From positions 1 through 16,738 of the forward strand of contig CABRFZ010000031.1 in NCBI GenBank assembly GCA_902470365.1: a stretch of 16,738 nt of DNA. The letters run 5' to 3'. The stretch comes from an uncultured Collinsella sp. (lineage in GTDB: Bacteria > Actinomycetota > Coriobacteriia > Coriobacteriales > Coriobacteriaceae). The notes under the pieces are model-generated. The model was not told where the DNA came from. It did no database searches and was given only the letters and a program-made list of their open reading frames with translations. A program made the translations under genes and the position numbers. Below, piece by piece: positions 1-8,332 of the stretch. Within the stretch, counting starts at the first letter, position 1, and each line of letters begins with the position of its first letter.

Positions 1-37
1 CGGCGGGCTTTTGGCGTTGCAATGCCGGAGGAACAGC

Positions 38-3000
38 ATGCTCATTCACCGTATAGCCGCGCAGCTCTACACTGCCGAGGCACTGCAAACCGTCGAGGCC
101 GGGCTCGATGCTGGCGAGGACGTGACGCTGGCCGTGTCTCAGTCGGGTCGCACGCTTATGGCCGCCGCCCAGTTTGCGCGTCGTCCGCGCCCCACGGTCT
201 ACATCGTGAGCGGCGAGGATGCGGCCGATCGCGCCGCACGCAGTCTGGCCGCCTATGTGGGCCTGGCGCACGTGTGCCGCTTTCCCGAGCGCAAGGACTA
301 TCCGTGGCGCGAGCAGGCGCCCGACGACGCCGTGGTGGCGCAGCGCTGCGAGGCTCTGGGGCGCATCGTGCGCGGGGACAACTGCATCATGGTCGCCTCG
401 GCCCGCGCGCTGCTGCGCTGCGTGCCGCCGGTCGAGAGTCGCTATTGGGAGTCCACTACTTTTGCGGTGGGCGAGGAGATTCCTTTTGACGAGGTGCCGC
501 AGCGCTTGGTGGGCATGGGCTACACCAATGCCGGCGCCGCCGACGCGCCCGGCCTGTTCCGCGTGCACGGCGACACCGTCGAGGTGTTCCCCGCGCAGGA
601 GAAGGCGCCCGTGCGTATCGAGTTCTTTGGCGACGAGATTGACCGCATCCGCCGCATGGTGAGCTCCACGGGCCAGACCATCGGCAACGAGGACAGTATC
701 GAGATCTTCCCCTGCCGTGAGCTGGCGCTTACCGACGAGGCCGTCCACAACATGCATGTGGCGCTCTATCGCGCCAGCCAGGACGACAGCAAGTTGGCGG
801 CGCTGCTCGAGATGGTGGATGCGCGCATCGTCACGCCCGAGCTCGACCGCTTTTTGCCGGTGATGTACGGCCAGACCGTGAGTCCGCTGTCGCACGTGAG
901 CGGCAAGGCACTCGTGGTTCTGTCCGAGCCGCGCTCGCTGTTCGACGATTGCCTGCGCGCCTACGAGGATATCGAGGCACGTGCCGGCGAGGCGGGGGTC
1001 GACCGTCTGGACGGCCTGTACGTGCGTGCCCAGCAACTCGACTTTGGTTCCCAGCAGCGCCTGAACTATGTGAGCCTCATCCGTGCCGGCGGTGCGGTGA
1101 CGGCTGAGCTCAAGATTGAGCAGCCGGCCATCGCAGGCTCGGACAACCGTTTTATGACGCGCATCCAGGAGGTCGTGGGCAAGCGTTATGCCTGCGTGTT
1201 TGCCATCCCCGACCGCGGTGCGCGCGAGTCGATGGAGCTCACCTTTGGCGACGAGGGCATTACCTTTGAGGAATCGCTGACCGCGGCGCCCGAAAATGTC
1301 GGCGCTATCGGCGACCGCGTTCGCGTGGCAGCGGCGGATTCCGCCGATCGTGCCGCACGCCAGGAGGCCCATGCTTCCATTCGCGAGCGTAAGGCCGACG
1401 CGCTCAACGCCCGCTCGCTCGAGGCGGGTGCCGACCAGGCTGCCGCCGGCGCCGCCGTGCCCACTATTTCGCGCGGACGTGTGACCTTTGTCGATGCCGC
1501 CTTGCCGCAGGGCGTAGTGGTGCCCGATGCCAACCTGGCCGTGTTCTCGATCGCCGACCTCAACGCTCGCATGGATGCCAACCGCGCGCGCAGCCGCCGC
1601 AAGGTGGACATTACGCAGATCACGTTCCCGTTTAAGCCGGGCGACTACGTGGTGCACGCCACTCACGGCATCGCGCTCTTTAGCGAGATCGCGCGCCAGG
1701 AAGTGGGCGGCAAGGAGCGCGACTACTTTTTGCTGGAATATGCCGACGGCGACAAACTCTACGTGCCGCTCGAGCAGGTCGACCGCATCACGCGCTATGT
1801 TGGCCCCGACGGCGACAAGCCACGCCTGACCAGGCTCAACACCGCCGACTGGACACGCGCCACCAACAAGGCGCGCAAGAACGCCAAAAAGCTGGCGTTT
1901 GACCTGGTCGACCTGTATACGCGCCGCTCGTCGATTACCGGTATCGCCTGTCCGCCCGATACGCCCGAGCAGATCGAGATGGAGGAGAGCTTCCCCTACG
2001 ACGAGACGCGTGACCAGCTGGAGGCTATCGCCGACATCAAGGCCGACATGGAGGCGCCCAAGCCTATGGACCGCCTGCTGTGCGGCGACGTGGGTTTCGG
2101 CAAGACCGAGGTTGCCCTGCGCGCGGCGTTTAAGTGCGTGGACTCCGGCCGTCAGGTCATGGTGCTCTGCCCCACAACCATTCTGGCCCAGCAGCACTAC
2201 GAGACCTTCTTTGAGCGCTTTGCCCCGTTTGGCCTCGAGGTCGAGGTGCTCAGCCGCTTCCGCACGCCGGCGCAGCAGAAGCGCGCGCTCAAGGCGTTTG
2301 CCGAGGGCACGATCGACGTGCTCATCGGCACGCACCGCTTGCTTTCTGCCGATGTGAACCCCAAGAACCTGGGCCTGGTGATCATCGACGAGGAGCAGCG
2401 CTTTGGTGTGCAGCACAAGGAGCAGCTCAAGAACCTGCGCGAGCAAATCGACGTGCTCACGCTTTCGGCAACGCCGATTCCGCGAACCATGCAGATGGCC
2501 ACGAGCGGCGTGCGCGACATGAGCCTGATCACCACACCGCCGACCGGGCGCCGCCCCGTAATCGTGCACGTGGGAGAGTACGACCCCGACGTGGTGAGTG
2601 CGGCGATTCGCCTGGAGGTGGGCCGCGGCGGTCAGGTGTATTACGTGTCCAACCGCGTCAAGACCATCGACGACGCCGTGGCGCGCGTGCACGAGGCCGC
2701 GCCCGAGGCGCGCGTGGGTGTGGCGCACGGCAAGATGAGCCCGCGCGAGGTCGAGGACGTGATGATCGAGTTCGCGACCAAAAAGATCGACGTGCTCATC
2801 GCCACGACCATCGTGGAGAGCGGCATCGACAACGCGACCGCCAACACGCTCATCATCGAGGACTCGCAGCGCCTGGGTCTGGCGCAGCTCTACCAGCTCA
2901 AGGGCCGTGTGGGCCGCTCTGCCACGCAGGCCTACGCGTACTTTATGTTCCCGGGCGAGCTGCCGCTCACCGAGGAGGCCACGGCGCGTCTGACCGCGCT

Positions 3001-3670
3001 TTCCGAGTTCCAGGACCTGGGCAGTGGCATGCGCATCGCCATGCGCGACCTGGAGATTCGCGGCGCCGGCTCGCTTATGGGAGCCGAGCAGCACGGCAAC
3101 CTGTCGAGCGTGGGCTTTGACCTGTTTACGCAGATGCTGGGCCAGGCCGTGGCTGAGGCGCGCGGCGATGACGACGCCGGCGTGGAGGCGGCGAGCGTGG
3201 GTATTAACCTGCCGGCCGACTACTTCTTGTCCGAGGAGTACCTGCCGGCGGTGGATCAGCGCGTGCTCGTGTACCGTAAGCTCGCAGCGGCCGAGGACCT
3301 AGAGAGCATCGATGAGGTGCAGGAGGAGACCGAGGCTGCGCATGGCGAGCTGCCGCTGGCGGGACTCAACCTGTTCAATCGCGCGCGTATTCGTATCCGC
3401 GGCGAGCGCTTGGGGCTCGAGAGCGTCACGCTCAGCGGCGGCCGCATCACGTTTTTGGGCGTCGACGTGCCCAAGAAGGTGGCCTTTGAACTAAAGACCC
3501 GCTATGGCGCGGTGAACTTCCCCAAGAGCCGCAAGCTGTCGGTACCCTACAAGGCGGGCGCCGGCGCGGGCAGCGGCCTGGGTCGCGGCCTCGACGCCAA
3601 CGACGGCACCGGCCCGGTGACGGCGGCGCTCATGCTGCTGCAACAGCTGGGTGCTAGTGATGATGACTAA
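38..3670 (+). CDS. mfd: Transcription-repair coupling factor Mfd
   Basis: Mfd is an ATP-driven DNA translocase that pushes stalled RNA polymerase off lesions and recruits the UvrA/UvrB repair machinery. The 1210-residue product has the full architecture: an N-terminal UvrB-like module, the RNA-polymerase-interacting CarD-like domain at about residues 530-590 (FPFKPGDYVVH at its start), and a RecG-type helicase core. In the core I see Walker A GDVGFGKT at 683-690, DEEQ at 784-787, LSATPIPRT at 809-817 and QLKGRVGR at 953-960. The C-terminal autoinhibitory region follows. ATG 38 is chosen because GGAGG at 27-31 lies 6 bases upstream; an in-frame TTG at 11 has no such site. It is slightly longer than the E. 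coli protein (1148), partly from an Ala/Arg/Glu-rich segment near residues 430-485 and a Gly-rich C-terminal tail. Identification is secure. Confidence 0.97.
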   Translation: MLIHRIAAQLYTAEALQTVEAGLDAGEDVTLAVSQSGRTLMAAAQFARRPRPTVYIVSGEDAADRAARSLAAYVGLAHVCRFPERKDYPWREQAPDDAVVAQRCEALGRIVRGDNCIMVASARALLRCVPPVESRYWESTTFAVGEEIPFDEVPQRLVGMGYTNAGAADAPGLFRVHGDTVEVFPAQEKAPVRIEFFGDEIDRIRRMVSSTGQTIGNEDSIEIFPCRELALTDEAVHNMHVALYRASQDDSKLAALLEMVDARIVTPELDRFLPVMYGQTVSPLSHVSGKALVVLSEPRSLFDDCLRAYEDIEARAGEAGVDRLDGLYVRAQQLDFGSQQRLNYVSLIRAGGAVTAELKIEQPAIAGSDNRFMTRIQEVVGKRYACVFAIPDRGARESMELTFGDEGITFEESLTAAPENVGAIGDRVRVAAADSADRAARQEAHASIRERKADALNARSLEAGADQAAAGAAVPTISRGRVTFVDAALPQGVVVPDANLAVFSIADLNARMDANRARSRRKVDITQITFPFKPGDYVVHATHGIALFSEIARQEVGGKERDYFLLEYADGDKLYVPLEQVDRITRYVGPDGDKPRLTRLNTADWTRATNKARKNAKKLAFDLVDLYTRRSSITGIACPPDTPEQIEMEESFPYDETRDQLEAIADIKADMEAPKPMDRLLCGDVGFGKTEVALRAAFKCVDSGRQVMVLCPTTILAQQHYETFFERFAPFGLEVEVLSRFRTPAQQKRALKAFAEGTIDVLIGTHRLLSADVNPKNLGLVIIDEEQRFGVQHKEQLKNLREQIDVLTLSATPIPRTMQMATSGVRDMSLITTPPTGRRPVIVHVGEYDPDVVSAAIRLEVGRGGQVYYVSNRVKTIDDAVARVHEAAPEARVGVAHGKMSPREVEDVMIEFATKKIDVLIATTIVESGIDNATANTLIIEDSQRLGLAQLYQLKGRVGRSATQAYAYFMFPGELPLTEEATARLTALSEFQDLGSGMRIAMRDLEIRGAGSLMGAEQHGNLSSVGFDLFTQMLGQAVAEARGDDDAGVEAASVGINLPADYFLSEEYLPAVDQRVLVYRKLAAAEDLESIDEVQEETEAAHGELPLAGLNLFNRARIRIRGERLGLESVTLSGGRITFLGVDVPKKVAFELKTRYGAVNFPKSRKLSVPYKAGAGAGSGLGRGLDANDGTGPVTAALMLLQQLGASDDD

Positions 3671-3680
3671 CGAGTAGGGG

Positions 3681-3716
3681 ACGTGGCGGGACGAAGTCAT
3701 CTTTGTCCCGCCACGT
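3681..3716 (+). terminator. Strong hairpin after mfd
   Basis: A perfect 12-bp stem (3681-3692 with 3705-3716) continues inward through four more pairs, one of them G-T, to a TCAT loop. It starts 10 bases after the mfd stop. There is no T-run after it, so it may be a weak terminator, a 3'-end stabiliser or a partial attenuator before the next gene. Confidence 0.5.
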
Positions 3717-3750
3717 TGCAGGTTGATTCCAGGCCCATCGAAAGGAAAGC

Positions 3751-4614
3751 ATGTTCGGATACATCTATAAGAAAGATGTCGCCATTATCGCGGTTGTCCT
3801 GTGCCTTTGTCTGGGCGTGGGCAGTTTCTTCGATTATCAGATCTCGAGTGCGCTGTTCAACATCGGCAGCATGTACGGTCGTTTTGTCGAGGCGGCCGGC
3901 GAGCTGACGTTCGAGCTGACGGCGAGCATCGCGGGCGTTATGCTCGTGCGCTCGGCACGCCCCGATTCCAAGGCGAGCAAGTGGCTCGCCGCGCTGGGCG
4001 TTTTGATCAACGTGGGCCTGGTCGGCTACGAGATTATCGGATCGCTGCGCGTCGGCGGCAAGCTTATCGCGTTTCAGCTGGTTCTGACGTTTGCGTTGGT
4101 CATCGCAGCCAACTTCATCGCCTACCGCCTCACGCGCACGACCGAGCCCGACGAGCTTACGCGCTGGGCGTTGATGGTGCTGGCCGTGTGGGTCGCTCAG
4201 GCCATCATCCTCAACGTCATTGTTAAGCCGTTATGGTCGCGCCCGCGCATGCGCGTGATCGAGGTCACGCCGGGGCTCAATTTTCAGCCGTGGTGGGTGA
4301 TCGGCAATCCCGACAAGTGGACCTATATCGCCGCCGGCGTGATCAAGGACGGGTTCAAGTCGTTCGCGAGTGGACACACCGCGCATGCGGCGATCGGCCT
4401 TATGCTCGCCGGGCTTCCCGCGGCGGCCTTTAAGGAAAAACCGTCGCGCCGCCGCGTGGTCTTTTGGACGGCGGCTGTGGTCGCGGCGCTCGTCGCGTTT
4501 GGCCGCATCGTGATCGGTGCGCACTTTTTGAGTGACGTGAGCTGCGGCTTTGCCCTGGTACTGGCACTTGAGTGCCTTGCCGCGCGCATTGCCTATCCCA
4601 ACGGCGTACAATAG
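3751..4614 (+). CDS. PAP2-family membrane phosphatase
   Basis: The 287-residue polytopic membrane protein carries the phosphatidic-acid-phosphatase type 2 signature. Seen are K159-x6-R166 (within KPLWSRPRMR), S207-G208-H209 and R252-x5-H258-x3-D262. In this family the two histidines form and break a phospho-histidine intermediate. About five to six hydrophobic segments are visible, with an unrelated membrane portion before the catalytic motifs. Motif 1 ends in R-M rather than the textbook R-P. Substrates in the family include lipid phosphates and undecaprenyl or other isoprenyl pyrophosphates; the sequence does not say which applies. ATG 3751 follows GAAAGGA. The next gene starts 45 bases downstream with no clear terminator between, so the two may be co-transcribed. 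Confidence 0.88.
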   Translation: MFGYIYKKDVAIIAVVLCLCLGVGSFFDYQISSALFNIGSMYGRFVEAAGELTFELTASIAGVMLVRSARPDSKASKWLAALGVLINVGLVGYEIIGSLRVGGKLIAFQLVLTFALVIAANFIAYRLTRTTEPDELTRWALMVLAVWVAQAIILNVIVKPLWSRPRMRVIEVTPGLNFQPWWVIGNPDKWTYIAAGVIKDGFKSFASGHTAHAAIGLMLAGLPAAAFKEKPSRRRVVFWTAAVVAALVAFGRIVIGAHFLSDVSCGFALVLALECLAARIAYPNGVQ

Positions 4615-4659
4615 CTCCGTTTGAATCATCTGGCCGATACCCGGTAAGAGAGGATTGCC

Positions 4660-5685
4660 ATGCTCGCGTTTAACAACGACTATTCCCACGGCGCACATCC
4701 GGCAGTGCTGCAGGCGCTCGTCGATACCAACATGGAGCCGCAGCCCGGCTACGGTACCGATGTACACACCGAGCGTGCCAAGCAGCTTATCCGCGAGGCC
4801 TGCCAGGCCCCCGATGCCGACGTGTTTTTTCTGGTGGGCGGCACGCAGGCCAACGCGACGGTGATCGACATGCTGCTCGCGCCGTACGAGGGCGTCGTTG
4901 CTGCTGAGACTGGCCACGTCGCCTGCCACGAGGCGGGCGCCATTGAGTTTGGCGGCCACAAGGTGCTCACCATCCCCGGCTACGAGGGCAAGATGCATGC
5001 CGAGGATCTCGAGAACTATATCCAGGTGTTCTACGAAAACGAGAGCTACGAGCACACGGTGTTCCCGGGTGCCGTGTACGTGAGCCTATCGACCGAGTAC
5101 GGCACGCTGTACTCCAAGGCCGAGCTCGCGGCGATTCACGCAGTGTGCCAGAAGCGCGAGATTCCGCTGTTTGTGGATGGCGCCCGCCTGGCCTATGCGC
5201 TGGCGGCCGATGAGTGCGACATTACCCTGCCCGAGCTGGCGCAGCTGTGCGACGTGTTCTACATCGGCGGCACCAAGTGCGGCGCTCTGTGCGGCGAGGC
5301 CGTGGTGTTTTGCGGCATGCACGCCCCGGCACATCCCATTCCGCGTATTAAGCAGCATGGCGCACTGCTTGCCAAGGGCCGCCTCACGGGCGTGCAGTTT
5401 GAGGCTCTTTTTACCGATGGCCTGTATTTTGAGATTGGTCGCCAGGCGATTGAGACCGCTCAGGCGCTGCGTCGCGTGCTGCACGAGCGCGGCTACCAGT
5501 TCTTCTTGGAGACGCCGACCAACCAGCAGTTCGTGATTCTGCCCAACGAGGACATGGCCCGCATTCGCGAGCATGCGGCGATCGAGTACTGGGAAAAGTA
5601 CGACGATACCCACACGGTGGTGCGTTTTTGCACCAGCTGGGCCACGACGCAGGAGGATATCGACGCGTTGGCGGCTGTCCTGTAG
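4660..5685 (+). CDS. Threonine-aldolase-family PLP enzyme
   Basis: The 341-residue protein is a fold-type I PLP enzyme of the low-specificity threonine aldolase / beta-eliminating lyase group, expected to split L-threonine or L-allo-threonine into glycine and acetaldehyde. Landmarks are NNDYSHGAHP near the N-terminus, GGTQAN, ETGHVACHEAGAIE with H86 as the likely ring-stacking histidine, DGARLAYA with D173 at the expected pyridine-nitrogen contact, and GGTKCGALCGE with K206 as the Schiff-base lysine. All expected catalytic residues are present. The start has AGAGG six bases upstream. A strong terminator follows. The stereospecificity (L, L-allo or broad) cannot be told from sequence, and other beta-eliminating lyases share the fold. 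Confidence 0.9.
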   Translation: MLAFNNDYSHGAHPAVLQALVDTNMEPQPGYGTDVHTERAKQLIREACQAPDADVFFLVGGTQANATVIDMLLAPYEGVVAAETGHVACHEAGAIEFGGHKVLTIPGYEGKMHAEDLENYIQVFYENESYEHTVFPGAVYVSLSTEYGTLYSKAELAAIHAVCQKREIPLFVDGARLAYALAADECDITLPELAQLCDVFYIGGTKCGALCGEAVVFCGMHAPAHPIPRIKQHGALLAKGRLTGVQFEALFTDGLYFEIGRQAIETAQALRRVLHERGYQFFLETPTNQQFVILPNEDMARIREHAAIEYWEKYDDTHTVVRFCTSWATTQEDIDALAAVL

Positions 5686-5701
5686 CCTGATGTAATGACA
5701 A

Positions 5702-5748
5702 GGGGCCGCCCTGTGCCTGGGCTTGGCGCAGGGCGGCCTTTGCTTTTG
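5702..5748 (+). terminator. Intrinsic terminator after the aldolase gene
   Basis: A perfect 10-bp GC-rich stem (5704-5713 with 5729-5738, GGCCGCCCTG and its complement) continues inward through four further pairs and is followed by TTTGCTTTT. This is a standard rho-independent terminator. Confidence 0.85.
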
Positions 5749-5763
5749 AGGGAGAAGGGTTGT

Positions 5764-6354
5764 ATGACCGAGATGTCCGAGCCGACAATTCGCCTGGGGA
5801 CGCCCGATGATGCGCCGGCGTTGCTTGCCATCTATGAGCCGTATGTGCGCCAGACGGCGATTACCTGCGAATACGAGGTGCCGAGCGTTGAGGAGTTCGC
5901 CGGGCGCATCGAGCGTACGCTCAAGCGCTACCCGTATTTGGTGATGGAGCTGGACGGGCGTCCGGTGGGTTATGCCTATGCGTGCCCGCTCAACAGCCGC
6001 GAGGCATACGACTGGTCGGTCGAGACATCGATCTACCTGGCGCGCGATGTACGCCACGGCGGGCTGGGCCGCAAGCTGCACGACGCGCTCAAGCAATGCC
6101 TGGTCGCGATGGGCATCACCAACATGTGCGCGCTCATTGCCGTGCCGCACGATAAGGACGACGAGTACCTGACGCACAACAGCCAGGATTTCCATGCCCA
6201 TATGGGATATCGCCTGGTGGGCGCTTTCGATCGCTGCGCCCAAAAGTTCGGCCGCTGGTACGACATGTGCTGGATGGAGCTGGTCCTGGCCGAGCGCACA
6301 CCCAACCAACCCAAGCCAACCTGGTTCCCCGACCTCCCCAAACCTACCATTTAG
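5764..6354 (+). CDS. GNAT N-acetyltransferase, phosphinothricin/methionine-sulfoximine type
   Basis: The 196-residue GNAT enzyme should move an acetyl group from acetyl-CoA to a small amine. The N-terminal IYEPYVRQTAITCEYEVPS and the segment GYAYACPLNSREAYDWSVETSIYL match the phosphinothricin / L-methionine-sulfoximine acetyltransferase branch (Pat, MnaT). The acetyl-CoA loop is RHGGLGRKLH, a shifted version of RGxGxG. The true substrate is unknown; in this branch it is often an amino-acid analogue. ATG 5764 is chosen because GGGAGAAGGG lies just upstream; an earlier in-frame ATG at 5695 falls in the preceding terminator. The last codons (KPTI and the stop) lie inside a palindromic repeat at 6340-6378, so the natural C-terminus may have been altered by it. 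Confidence 0.85.
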   Translation: MTEMSEPTIRLGTPDDAPALLAIYEPYVRQTAITCEYEVPSVEEFAGRIERTLKRYPYLVMELDGRPVGYAYACPLNSREAYDWSVETSIYLARDVRHGGLGRKLHDALKQCLVAMGITNMCALIAVPHDKDDEYLTHNSQDFHAHMGYRLVGAFDRCAQKFGRWYDMCWMELVLAERTPNQPKPTWFPDLPKPTI

Positions 6355-6378
6355 GGACAGGTTTATTTTGGCAGGTTA
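6340..6378. repeat. REP-like palindromic element, copy 1
   Basis: This 39-bp element has imperfect inverted ends: AACCTACCA at 6341-6349 and TGGCAGGTT at 6369-6377, 8 of 9 complementary. Its reverse complement aligns without gaps to 15801-15835 at about 28 of 35 positions. It contains the stop codon of the plus-strand acetyltransferase gene (TAG 6352-6354) and the stop of the minus-strand regulator (TAA, 6378-6376). The inner AAACCT/AGGTTT stem followed by ATTTTG could also act as a weak terminator between the convergent genes. Confidence 0.65.
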
Positions 6379-7098
6379 GCCGATGGGCTCGGTGTATTTG
6401 GCGCGGTCGGTGCGTTGGATGCGCTTGGAGACGTGGAGCGGGCGACCGTCGGTGTCGTAGACGTAGTCGGTGATTAGGATCAACGCCTGCCCGCGCTCGA
6501 CGTTGAGCAAAAACGCCTCGTTTTGCGAGGCATAGCACACCTCAAAGGTCTTGTGCCCCTGTGCCGGCGCGCGATGGAATTCCTGGCGCAGCGTGGCGTA
6601 GAGCGAACCGTTGATATCGCGATCGATGAGCGTCTCGAAGCTTGGCGGCAGGTAGGTGGTCTCCAAGCACAGCGGCGCGTCGTCCAGGTAGCGCAGGCGG
6701 ACAAGTTTGACGAGTTTGCTGCCCACGGCGGCGTCAAAGAACTTGGCTATGCTGCCGGCCGCCTTGGCAAAGCCCGAGTCCACGGTGCGCGTGGTGGGCT
6801 TCATGCCCTGGCCTTCGACCTGCTTGGTATAGCTCGAAAACACCAGGTTGTTCTCGTGGAGCGCGGGCGTGTCGGCCACAAAGGCGCCACGCCCGCGCTC
6901 GGTGCGCACCAGGCCCTCATCAACGAGCACCTTAAGGGCGTGGCGCACGGTGCTGCGCGACAGGCCCGATTCGTCCATGAGTTCCATCTCGGACGGCAGC
7001 TTGTCTCCGCGTGCGTAGATGCCGGCGGCGATGCGGTCGCGAAGCGTACCCGCCAAGCGTTCGTATTGGCTCAGTTTCTTTTTAGATGAGACGCTCAT
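6376..7098 (-). CDS. GntR/HutC-family regulator with UTRA domain (regulator 1)
   Basis: The 240-residue transcription factor has an N-terminal winged helix (about residues 10-75: LRDRIAAGIYARGDKLPSE, LSRSTVRHALKVLVDEGLV, RTERGRGAFVA) and a C-terminal UTRA ligand-binding domain (about 95-235). This is the family of FrlR, FraR, NagR and HutC, which sense sugar phosphates or similar metabolites and usually repress. It is divergent from the first SIS gene, and the 205-bp gap contains three copies of a TTGTATGC box, so control of that gene plus self-control is likely. On the coding strand AGGTTGG precedes the ATG. A phosphorylated Amadori compound is a reasonable guess for the ligand, by analogy with FrlR, but is not shown. 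Its stop codon lies in the REP-like element. Confidence 0.92.
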   Translation of the reverse strand: MSVSSKKKLSQYERLAGTLRDRIAAGIYARGDKLPSEMELMDESGLSRSTVRHALKVLVDEGLVRTERGRGAFVADTPALHENNLVFSSYTKQVEGQGMKPTTRTVDSGFAKAAGSIAKFFDAAVGSKLVKLVRLRYLDDAPLCLETTYLPPSFETLIDRDINGSLYATLRQEFHRAPAQGHKTFEVCYASQNEAFLLNVERGQALILITDYVYDTDGRPLHVSKRIQRTDRAKYTEPIG

Positions 7099-7303
7099 AT
7101 TGCCAACCTATATCTAACTTGTATGCTTAACTAAGCAAGCATGTATTCAACACAACAATAAAATCGCTGGTAACGAGTAATCGAAAACCTTAGCAGCAGA
7201 ATTTCTAAGTCAAATATAGCATACAACTAGTCGACATAACCAAAACATGTATGTAACTTGTATGCCATCGAGAGCATCAAACGAGAAGAAAGGCTGATGC
7301 ACG
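7099..7303. promoter_or_regulatory. Divergent promoter region with repeated TTGTATGC operators
   Basis: This AT-rich gap between regulator 1 and the divergent SIS gene carries TAACTTGTATGC at 7115-7126 and again at 7254-7265. An inverted copy, whose reverse complement is CTAGTTGTATGC, lies at 7219-7230. A small palindrome GCTTA-AC-TAAGC sits at 7125-7136, and looser variants (AAGCATGTAT, ACATGTATGT) occur at about 7137 and 7245. One box lies close to each gene start, as expected for a repressor acting on both. No single -35/-10 pair stands out. GAAAGG at 7288-7293 is the ribosome site for the SIS gene. Confidence 0.7.
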
Positions 7304-8296
7304 ATGACTACTCAGGAACAGGTTAAGGATGTCGTCTCCCAGGTTTTGGCTGACAAGGCAGACAAGGGCGGCATCAAGCGCGTCGTGTGGATTGGCGCCG
7401 GCGGATCCAACGGCGGCAACTATCCTGCTCAGTACTTTATGGAGCACGAGGCCACGCAGGTCGTGAGCTCCAGCTACACCAGCAACGAGTTCGTGCACGC
7501 CACCCCGGCCTATGTCAACGAGAACACCCTGGCCGTCGTCGTGTCCATGCGCGGCACCAAGGAGACCATTGTCGCCGCCCAGGTCGCCAAGGACCACGGC
7601 GCCAGCACCATCGCCATCTATGTTGACGAGTCCGGCCTTACCGAGGTCTGCGACTACAAGATCAAGTACGACAGCCTGGCCGTCGACGAGTCCTGCATGG
7701 GTCGTACCAACTCCGCCGTCGTGACCATGATCGCCATGGAGCTTACGCAGCAGACCGAGGGTTATGCCGAGTACGAGACCGCTATGGCCGCCTTCGACTT
7801 GGTTGACCCCATCTATCGCAAGGCCGTCGAGTACACTCGTCCGCTCGCTGCCAAGTGGGCCGAGCAGAACGCCGACAAGCCCTGCATCAACGTGATGGCT
7901 CAGGGTCCGCTCTTTGGTGCCGCCTACGTCTTTAGCATCTGCAACGTGCAGGAGATGCTGCAGATCGACTCTTGCACCATCAACACCTGCGACTTCTTCC
8001 ACGGCCCCTTCGAGATCCTGGACAAGCGCACCTCGTTGTTCCAGCTCATCAGCGTCGGCCGCAGCCGCTGCAACGACGAGCGCGGCATCCGCTTCGTCAA
8101 CCAGTACGGTGGCGAGCGCGTCTATCAGCTCGACGCCAAGGAGCTCGGCCTCAACGACATCAAGGACAGCGTGAGCGAGTACTTCAACCACCTGATCTTT
8201 GCCCCGATCCTCAACAACGTGTACATGCGCGCGCTCTCTGCCGTCACCCACAAGGACTACATGACGCGCCGCTACATGTGGAAGCTGGACTACTAG
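7304..8296 (+). CDS. SIS-domain sugar-phosphate deglycase/isomerase, FrlB-like (SIS 1)
   Basis: The 330-residue protein has two SIS (sugar isomerase) domains, at about residues 20-160 and 185-320. Size, layout and the C-terminal RRYMWKLDY resemble FrlB, FraB and GfrE/GfrF, which hydrolyse 6-phosphorylated Amadori compounds (fructoselysine, fructose-asparagine, glucoselysine) to a hexose 6-phosphate and the free amine. The phosphate-binding region is VSMRGTKET (S81). The active-site segment reads CDFFHGPFE, with D230 where FrlB and the second SIS protein here have Glu. It is paralogous to the SIS gene at 12646 (shared NEF, QQTEGY, FHGPFE, RRYMWKL) but under a different apparent operator and alone in its unit. 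Such genes are often mislabelled as GlmS; no glutaminase domain is present. AgaS-like isomerase activity is the main alternative. Confidence 0.83.
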   Translation: MTTQEQVKDVVSQVLADKADKGGIKRVVWIGAGGSNGGNYPAQYFMEHEATQVVSSSYTSNEFVHATPAYVNENTLAVVVSMRGTKETIVAAQVAKDHGASTIAIYVDESGLTEVCDYKIKYDSLAVDESCMGRTNSAVVTMIAMELTQQTEGYAEYETAMAAFDLVDPIYRKAVEYTRPLAAKWAEQNADKPCINVMAQGPLFGAAYVFSICNVQEMLQIDSCTINTCDFFHGPFEILDKRTSLFQLISVGRSRCNDERGIRFVNQYGGERVYQLDAKELGLNDIKDSVSEYFNHLIFAPILNNVYMRALSAVTHKDYMTRRYMWKLDY

Positions 8297-8332
8297 GGGA
8301 TAGAGCGGCCTAACAGCTCGATGTCCTCATAA

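Noticed and set aside
5086..6309. A 407-codon minus-strand frame across aldolase and acetyltransferase genes
   Set aside because: It runs across two recognised genes and a terminator on the other strand and shows no domain.
7277..8251. A 324-codon minus-strand frame opposite SIS 1
   Set aside because: It mirrors the codon pattern of a well-supported plus-strand gene, is rich in Val/Asp/His/Gly with no recognisable family, and has no ribosome site or context.
7304..8296. SIS 1 as glucosamine-6-phosphate synthase (GlmS)
   Set aside because: It has only the SIS domains; the N-terminal glutamine amidotransferase domain with its catalytic Cys is absent.
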